Below are positions 7,034 to 11,754 of a DNA stretch of 11,754 bases, one piece after another; positions within the stretch are counted from its first letter, which is position 1; each line of letters starts with the position of its first letter. Below the pieces are notes generated by a model, which was not told the origin of the DNA, ran no database searches, and saw nothing but the letters and a program-made list of their open reading frames with translations. The position numbers and the translations under genes are program-made. The DNA comes from Kiloniellales bacterium (lineage in GTDB: Bacteria; Pseudomonadota; Alphaproteobacteria; Kiloniellales; JAKSBE01): positions 1 through 11,754 of the forward strand of contig JASJAL010000244.1 of NCBI GenBank assembly GCA_030067055.1, read 5' to 3'.

Positions 7034-8149
7034 TCATGCCGCCACGGCGCGGGTCAAGAGCTCGCGCACGGCCGCGGGCTCGACATCGCGGGCCAGGAAG
7101 GCCTGGCCGATGCCGCGCTGCAGGATGAAGGCGATGCGCCCGTCCTGGACCTTCTTGTCGTGCGCCATATGGCGCAAGAGGGTGTCCGGGTCGCGTGCAC
7201 CCTCCGGCAGGCTTTCCAGGCCGGTCGGCAGGCCGACCGAGGCCAGGTGGCGCCGGACTCGGGCGGCGTCCTCGGCCGGGCAGAGCCCCAGCCGCACCGA
7301 AAGGTCGAAGGCCAGGACCATGCCGATGGCCACCGCCTCGCCGTGCAGCAGGTCGCCGCCGTAGCCGACCTCGGCCTCCAGGGCGTGGCCGAATGTGTGG
7401 CCCAGGTTGAGCAGGGCTCGTTTTCCCCGCTCCCGCTCGTCCTCCGCGACGATGGCGGCCTTGGCGGCGCAGGCGGTCAGCACGGCGTGGCGCCGGGCCT
7501 CGGCATCGCCGGCAATGAGGGCGGACCCCTTGGCCTCGAGCCAGGCGAAGAAGTCGGGATCGTTGACCAGGCCGTACTTCACGACCTCGGCGTAGCCGGC
7601 CAGAAGTTCGCGCCGGGGCAGGGTCGAGAGGGTGCCGATGTCGGCCAGGACCAGCCCCGGCTGGTGGAAAACGCCGGCCAGGTTCTTGCCCTGGCGGGTG
7701 TTGATGCCGGTCTTGCCGCCGACCGAGCTGTCGACTTGGGCCAGAAGCGTCGTCGGGATCTGCACGAAATCCAGGCCGCGCAGCGTCAGCGCCGCGGCCA
7801 GGCCGGCCAAGTCGCCGATCACGCCGCCGCCGAAAGCGACCACGACGCTGGTGCGATCCACCCCGGCATCGAGCAGCCTTTCCGTGAGGTCCTGCAGATG
7901 ACCGAAGTCCTTGGTCGCCTCGCCCGGCGGCAGGATGATCGCCGGACTGTCCTGGCCGGCCGCGGCAAGGGAACCGCTCAGGGCCGGCAGGTGCAGCGCG
8001 GCCACCGTTTCGTCGGTGACCACGACCAGCCGGCGCCCGGGCAGGGCGGTGGCGATCCGGGACGCGGCCTCGGCCAGCAGGCCTTCGCCGACCAGGATCT
8101 CGTAGGAGCGCGCGCCCAGATCGACCGTCAGGCTCTCGACCTGGCTCAT
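7034..8149 (-). CDS. aroB: 3-dehydroquinate synthase
   Basis: AroB is the second enzyme of the shikimate pathway. It converts DAHP to 3-dehydroquinate using NAD+ and a divalent metal in the cytoplasm. The 371 residues match the normal length. Visible signatures are the NAD-binding GGGVIGDLAG (107-116), the substrate-site stretch PTTLLAQVDSSVGGKTGIN (132-150) and AEVVKYG (187-193). The presumed Zn ligands are E188, H251 in NLGHTFGHALE, and H269 in LLHGEAVAIGM. All key residues are present, so the enzyme should be active. Its ATG overlaps the aroK stop codon by 4 bp, so the two genes are co-transcribed and translationally coupled. Confidence 0.98.
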   Translation of the reverse strand: MSQVESLTVDLGARSYEILVGEGLLAEAASRIATALPGRRLVVVTDETVAALHLPALSGSLAAAGQDSPAIILPPGEATKDFGHLQDLTERLLDAGVDRTSVVVAFGGGVIGDLAGLAAALTLRGLDFVQIPTTLLAQVDSSVGGKTGINTRQGKNLAGVFHQPGLVLADIGTLSTLPRRELLAGYAEVVKYGLVNDPDFFAWLEAKGSALIAGDAEARRHAVLTACAAKAAIVAEDERERGKRALLNLGHTFGHALEAEVGYGGDLLHGEAVAIGMVLAFDLSVRLGLCPAEDAARVRRHLASVGLPTGLESLPEGARDPDTLLRHMAHDKKVQDGRIAFILQRGIGQAFLARDVEPAAVRELLTRAVAA

Positions 8150-8724
8150 GCCTCCACCCCTTCGACCCGGGCCGCGTCTTGCGACGACCCTGTGCGCTCG
8201 CGGAGCGCCGCCAGAACCCGCTCGACGGTCACCTCGGGTGGCCCGTCGACGCTGTCGACGACCAAGTCGGCGTCTCCATAGACCGGGTAGCGCTGGTCCA
8301 TCAGATCGGACAGGATCTTACGGGGATCGCCCCGCTTGAGCAGGGGCCGATTATTCCGCCGGCCGGTACGCTTGAGCATCAGCTCCAGATCGGCCCTCAG
8401 CCAGACCGAGATCGCCTGCTCGCCGATCGCCGCCCGAGTCTCCGGATTCATGAAGGCGCCGCCGCCGGTGGCGAGCACGTGCGGGGCATCCGTCAAAAGG
8501 CGGCAGATCACCCGGTTCTCGCCTTCCCGAAAGGCCGCTTCGCCGTGCAGTTCGAAGATGTCCTCGATGCTGCAACCGGCGGCGCGCTCGATCTCGGCGT
8601 CCGCGTCCCTAAAGGGAAGGCCGAGACGGGCCGCCAGACGCCGCCCGATGCAGGACTTGCCGGCCCCCATCAGGCCGACCAGCACGATCGTGCGATCCGT
8701 GGTGAACTCGCCGGTATCAGGCAT
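8146..8724 (-). CDS. aroK: Shikimate kinase
   Basis: AroK phosphorylates shikimate at the 3-position using ATP. The 192-residue product has Walker A GLMGAGKS (17-24), shikimate-binding D40-A-D42 and R66 (FREGE), the GGG loop (87-89), and the lid RPLL with its Arg (R126). The lid region 119-136 is rich in basic residues, as in the family. I chose the ATG at 8724, which places the P-loop 16 residues in, the usual spacing. A GTG at 8727 directly precedes it and cannot be excluded. The frame stays open to an ATG at 8829 and another at 8955, but the added residues look like translated spacer: Arg/Pro/Ser-rich and without family similarity that I recognise. Its stop overlaps the aroB start (ATGA). 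Confidence 0.97.
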   Translation of the reverse strand: MPDTGEFTTDRTIVLVGLMGAGKSCIGRRLAARLGLPFRDADAEIERAAGCSIEDIFELHGEAAFREGENRVICRLLTDAPHVLATGGGAFMNPETRAAIGEQAISVWLRADLELMLKRTGRRNNRPLLKRGDPRKILSDLMDQRYPVYGDADLVVDSVDGPPEVTVERVLAALRERTGSSQDAARVEGVEA

Positions 8725-8948
8725 CACGCGTCTCGCCCGGCGGCCGGAAGACCGCCTCGGGAGCCCCGTTGCACCGGATTCGAAGCGCCGATAAACTGCC
8801 GCAAATTGGCCATAGTCGAAACCTAGCATACTGGCGACGGGACCACGCAAGCCTGTGTCGCCAGAGGCTGGCGGAGAAGGCGGGAGCACAGCGGGGCACC
8901 GTTCCCAAAGGGGTTTCGTCGAGAAATGTGGCAAGGGCGCGGGGGTCG
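8725..8948. promoter_or_regulatory. Divergent spacer between aroK and the 45-aa protein gene
   Basis: These 224 bp separate two divergent operons and must hold both promoters. The stretch 8791-8832 is clearly less GC-rich than its surroundings. Toward the plus strand, TTGCAC (8769-8774) is followed after 17 bp by TAAACT (8792-8797), and TTGGCC (8806-8811) lies 15 bp before CATACT (8827-8832). Both pairs are weak. Toward aroK I see no convincing -35/-10 pair. No riboswitch or terminator is evident. Confidence 0.35.
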
Positions 8949-9086
8949 ATGTCAAAAGCTCTAGTTGCGGTGACCTTGGTGGTCGCTGTGGTGGTCATCG
9001 GTGGCGGAGTGCTCCTGACCTGGGAGATTCCGGCGCCGACCACCCAGGTGGAAAAGGTCATTCCGGATGATCGTTTCCCGCGCTGA
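8949..9086 (+). CDS. Small single-pass membrane protein, function unknown
   Basis: This is a 45-residue protein starting MSKALVAVTL. One hydrophobic helix spans about residues 4-24 (Ala/Val/Gly-rich), followed by a short tail with the compact pattern W25-E-I-P-A-P, T-x-x-V-E-K and IPDDRFPR. The pattern W-x-I-P-x-P-T...VEK-x-IP-x-x-RFP agrees with short proteins I recall from related alphaproteobacteria beside xerD, so I take it as a real gene. The helix most likely anchors it in the inner membrane with the tail in the periplasm, but orientation is inferred. A G-rich stretch (GGGGGT, 8941-8946) before the ATG may serve as the ribosome-binding site. The last 20 bp overlap the start of the 622-residue protein gene, in another frame. 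Extension further upstream is possible in this frame, back to 8769, but would bury the helix and cross the promoter region. Confidence 0.75.
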   Translation: MSKALVAVTLVVAVVVIGGGVLLTWEIPAPTTQVEKVIPDDRFPR

Positions 9087-10935
9087 GCCGCTGCCTGCGC
9101 GCCGGGCGCTGGCGGTCGCGTTCGGCTGTCTGGCGGCTCTGGCCGTACCCTCGCTGGCCAATGCCCAGAGCGTGGAGGCGGAGGGGAGCGAGCAGGCGCC
9201 GACGGCCTTCAACCGGCCTGTCAACCTGCTGCCCGACGGCAGCGGGGATCTCCGTCCCGAGGATGCGACCAAGATCCTGCAGCCCGAGCCCCTGATCGGC
9301 GGCCCGAGGCTCGAGCCGGGCGAATCGCCGGCGCCCTCCAACGAGATCGAGGTCAACCGCCTCGGCTCCATCGACCTCGAAGCCGTCGGCACCCTGGATT
9401 CCGGCAACGGCGGCTTGGGAAGTAACATGTGGCGCGGCTCCAAGCGCCATGTGGTCCTGCGACTGATGTCGCGGCTTTCCGATCAAATCGATTCGCCCTC
9501 GCTCCGCGAACTGGCCGGCCGGCTCTTGCTCTCGGCGGCAGTTCCTCCGGCGGCCCAGGTCGGTGGCCCGGCGGACAGCCTCCTCAAGCTCCGGATCGAG
9601 CATCTCGCGGCCCTCGGCCAGATCGAGGGCCTGGAAGAGCTGCTGCGCGTGGTGCCCGAGCGCAATGCCGACGAATCGATCCAGCGGGCCCGGGTCGAGG
9701 CCTACCTGCTGGCCGGGAACGCCGACCAGGCTTGCCGCTCGGTGCGCAACGTCGTCGGCCAGGGCGAGCAGAGCCTCTATTGGCAGAAGGCCTTGGTGTT
9801 CTGCCAGATCCATGCCGGCGAGATGGCCGGCGCGGCGCTGGGCGTCGGATTGCTGCGCGAGCAGTCCAGCGGCGACGAGGACAACTTCATCGCCCTGGCG
9901 GAAGCCGCTTCCGGCGGAGCCTCGGACATACCGGTGATCGGCAATCCCTCGGTCTTCGAGCTGTCGATCCTGCAGCGCCTGGATGCCTCCCTGGCCGATG
10001 AGACCGCCCAGGAGATCCATCCCGGCATGCTCTTCGCCATGGCGCGCAGCCCGGATCTCGAGCTCGAGCGGCGGATCGAGGTCGCCGAGGAGGCGGTGGC
10101 CCTGGGGGTCCTGCCGGCAGCCGACCTGGGCCTGCTCTACAGCGAGGTCGAGATCGCCGAAGCCGATCTAGCTGCCTTCCGCAGCCGGGCCGTGGAATGG
10201 GAGGGTAGCCGCGCCCGCGCGCTCCGTTATCAGGCGGCGATGGCCGCCAAGGCCTCTCCCAAGGACAAGCTAGACATGATCGTGGCGGCCCTGGATGCCG
10301 CGCCGTCGCCACAGGACTACCTCGCGGTCGCGCGGCTCTACGAGCCGCTGCTGCTGGTCTTGGATCCTTCGGCCCAGCTCTCCGACTTCACGAGCACCGC
10401 CGGCTTGGCCCTTTTCGCCCTGGGCCGCTTCCAGAAGGCCGAGGCCTGGATGGTCCTGGCCCGGCAGGAGGCCATGACAACCCCGACCGCGGCCGCGGCG
10501 GTGACTGCGCTCTGGCCCTATGCCCGGCTGGCTGGACTACCCAGCGTGCCGTGGGATGGCGACCTGAACGCCTGGATCTCGGCGAACCAGGGCGAGGACC
10601 CCGCGGCACTCTCCTCCCGGGTGGCGCTGCTGCAGATCGCCCTGCGGGCGCTGGGCGGCGGCGGGCCCCTCGACTGGTCAGAAATCGCCGCCAGCACCGA
10701 CGAGGCGGCGACCGAAGTGCCCGACGCCTCGGTCCTCTTCGCCTTGGAGGGTGCGAGCGGCAGCGGCCGCCTGGGCGAAACCGTGCTGCTCTCGCTTCTG
10801 GTGCTCGGCAAGGCCGGCCCGGGCGGCAGCCACCTGCTGGCGCTGGAACGGGTGCTGACCGCGCTCAGCAACGTCGGGCTGGAGCGCGAAGCCCGCCTGC
10901 TGGCGATCGAGGCGGCGCTGGCCCGCGGCGTCTGA
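9067..10935 (+). CDS. Exported alpha-helical repeat protein, function unknown
   Basis: This 622-residue protein resembles a conserved alphaproteobacterial family sometimes labelled antifreeze glycopeptide AFGP-related, a name with no functional meaning. Residues 1-33 look like a signal peptide: basic RR at 12-13, a hydrophobic core, and ANA before Q34 as the likely cleavage site. After a Pro-rich segment (45-95) comes a distinctive motif, LGSIDLEAVGTL...GGLGSNMWRGS (99-125). The rest (about 128-620) is nearly all amphipathic helix, with Ala/Leu spacing like TPR or other alpha-solenoid repeats, although I cannot assign discrete TPR units. In the predicted mature part I count only two cysteines, C223 and C246, a possible disulfide. 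The ATG at 9067 has AAGG 9 bases upstream and overlaps the preceding gene by 20 bp. xerD begins 6 bp after the stop. A periplasmic or envelope scaffold role is inference. Confidence 0.88.
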   Translation: MIVSRAEPLPARRALAVAFGCLAALAVPSLANAQSVEAEGSEQAPTAFNRPVNLLPDGSGDLRPEDATKILQPEPLIGGPRLEPGESPAPSNEIEVNRLGSIDLEAVGTLDSGNGGLGSNMWRGSKRHVVLRLMSRLSDQIDSPSLRELAGRLLLSAAVPPAAQVGGPADSLLKLRIEHLAALGQIEGLEELLRVVPERNADESIQRARVEAYLLAGNADQACRSVRNVVGQGEQSLYWQKALVFCQIHAGEMAGAALGVGLLREQSSGDEDNFIALAEAASGGASDIPVIGNPSVFELSILQRLDASLADETAQEIHPGMLFAMARSPDLELERRIEVAEEAVALGVLPAADLGLLYSEVEIAEADLAAFRSRAVEWEGSRARALRYQAAMAAKASPKDKLDMIVAALDAAPSPQDYLAVARLYEPLLLVLDPSAQLSDFTSTAGLALFALGRFQKAEAWMVLARQEAMTTPTAAAAVTALWPYARLAGLPSVPWDGDLNAWISANQGEDPAALSSRVALLQIALRALGGGGPLDWSEIAASTDEAATEVPDASVLFALEGASGSGRLGETVLLSLLVLGKAGPGGSHLLALERVLTALSNVGLEREARLLAIEAALARGV

Positions 10936-10941
10936 GCCTCC

Positions 10942-11754
10942 GTGAGCTCGGGAGGACCGGCAGGGAGACAGCGGGCCGCCGACCGGCAGGTCGAAGCCTT
11001 TCTGGAAATGCTGGTCGCCGAGCGCGATGCCCGGCCTAACACCCTGGCCGCCTACCTGCGCGACCTCAGCGATTTCGCCGAGTTCCTGGGCGGTGCCGTG
11101 GCCGCCGCCAGCAGCGCGGATCTGCGCGCCTACATGGCGAGCCTGAGCCGCCGTGGGCTGTCGCCGCGGACCGCGGCACGGCGGCTTTCGACGCTGCGGC
11201 AGTTCCACAAGTTCCTCTATGCCGAGGGCCTGCGCGGCGACGACCCCGCCGCCGCCCTGGACAGCCCGCGCCAGGGCCGGCGCCTGCCGAAGGTCCTCAG
11301 CGAGGCCGAGGTCGACGGCCTCCTGGCCGCCGCCCGGCGGCGGGAGGGTCCGGAGGGCCGGCGGCTCCTGGCGCTGCTGGAGCTGCTCTACGCGAGCGGC
11401 CTGCGGGTCTCGGAGCTGATCTCGCTGCCGCTGGCCGCGGTGCGCCGCGATCCGCGGGTCATCTTCGTGCGCGGCAAGGGCGGGCGGGAGCGCATGGTGC
11501 CCCTGGGCGAGCCGGCACGCGCGGCCATTTCCGCCTACCTGCCGCTGCGTAAGCATTTCTTTCCGCAGCAGGCGGACTCGCCCTGGCTCTTCCCCTCGGG
11601 CGCCCGCGAGGGGCATCTGACCCGCCAGCGGGTCGGGCAGCTCCTGAAAGACCTGGCGGTCGAGGCCGGGATCGCCCGCGACAAGGTCTCGCCCCACGTC
11701 CTGCGCCATGCCTTCGCCACCCACCTGCTGGACCACGGCGCCGACCTCAGGGCC
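10942..11754 (+). CDS. xerD: Site-specific tyrosine recombinase XerD (C-terminus beyond window)
   Basis: XerD, with XerC, resolves chromosome dimers at dif under FtsK control. The 271 visible codons run off the right edge. The N-terminal SAM-like core-binding domain occupies about residues 14-100 (VEAFLEML, then NTLAAYLRDL). The catalytic domain begins near 115. Three catalytic residues are visible: R155 in ASGLRVSEL, K179 in RGKGGRER, and H252-x-x-R255 in PHVLRHAFATHLL. The late His/Trp and the Tyr nucleophile lie past the edge. I chose GTG at 10942, 6 bp after the preceding stop; the only in-frame ATG nearby (11008) would delete part of the first helix. XerC is a possible alternative, but the wording of the motifs and the location next to aroK favour XerD. 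Confidence 0.93.
   Translation, partial: MSSGGPAGRQRAADRQVEAFLEMLVAERDARPNTLAAYLRDLSDFAEFLGGAVAAASSADLRAYMASLSRRGLSPRTAARRLSTLRQFHKFLYAEGLRGDDPAAALDSPRQGRRLPKVLSEAEVDGLLAAARRREGPEGRRLLALLELLYASGLRVSELISLPLAAVRRDPRVIFVRGKGGRERMVPLGEPARAAISAYLPLRKHFFPQQADSPWLFPSGAREGHLTRQRVGQLLKDLAVEAGIARDKVSPHVLRHAFATHLLDHGADLRA

Noticed and set aside
5054..8281. Long plus-strand open frames (517 and 506 codons) opposite the DUF2889, corC-like, aroB and aroK genes
   Set aside because: They run across several real genes and intergenic gaps on the other strand, with no domain and no ribosome-binding site; they are compositional artefacts.
9100..9135. Lipoprotein signal at C21 of the 622-aa protein
   Set aside because: The residues before C21 (A-F-G) do not fit a lipobox, hydrophobic residues continue after it, and a standard signal peptidase I site (ANA before Q34) fits better.
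9058..11736. Minus-strand frames of 320 and 352 codons opposite the 622-aa protein gene and xerD
   Set aside because: The sense strand carries a signal peptide and recombinase catalytic motifs. The antisense products are Gln/Arg/Gly-rich with no recognisable fold.

Overview
The window looks like a chromosomal core segment of a high-GC alphaproteobacterium, most likely of the Rhodospirillales/Kiloniellales kind. The reasons are the gene order aroB-aroK / small membrane protein - repeat-rich secreted protein - xerD, the block bolA-dnaJ-cobS-cobT, and the strong GC bias at third codon positions. The taxonomic placement is inferred from recognised families, not from a search. I see no insertion sequence, prophage, CRISPR array, tRNA or rRNA.

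Layout from left to right. Positions 1-809 (minus) hold the N-terminal 269 residues of a YcaD-like MFS transporter, cut by the window edge. Then come cobT (936-2819) and cobS (2833-3834), both minus. These encode the VWA and AAA+ subunits of the aerobic cobaltochelatase. Upstream of cobS is a minus-strand gene for a J-domain protein with an N-terminal Cys/His cluster (3918-4463). It is divergent from bolA (4606-4884, plus). A DUF2889 gene (4991-5539, minus) converges on bolA. Next are a CNNM/CorC-type membrane protein with CBS domains (5603-6919, minus) and the shikimate-pathway pair aroB (7034-8149) and aroK (8146-8724), whose coding regions overlap by 4 bp. A 224-bp divergent spacer follows, with an AT-richer core. 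After it comes a plus-strand run: a 45-residue single-pass membrane protein (8949-9086), a 622-residue exported alpha-helical protein (9067-10935), and xerD, truncated by the right edge (10942-11754). These three overlap by 20 bp or are separated by 6 bp, so they are probably co-transcribed and translationally coupled.

Functionally, cobS and cobT power cobalt insertion into hydrogenobyrinic acid a,c-diamide together with CobN, which is not here. The J-protein and BolA are the chaperone and Fe-S-linked neighbours that usually accompany cobST in alphaproteobacteria. AroK and AroB serve aromatic amino acid synthesis. XerD resolves chromosome dimers. The 45-residue and 622-residue proteins have no assigned function.

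No wholly new system is evident. The items most worth a second look are the possibly leaderless J-protein gene, a near-consensus promoter with a dyad around its -10 box ahead of the DUF2889 gene, the 45-aa/622-aa envelope gene pair coupled to xerD, and a GC dyad centred on a perfect TTGACA ahead of bolA. No gene-free stretch exceeds 300 bp.
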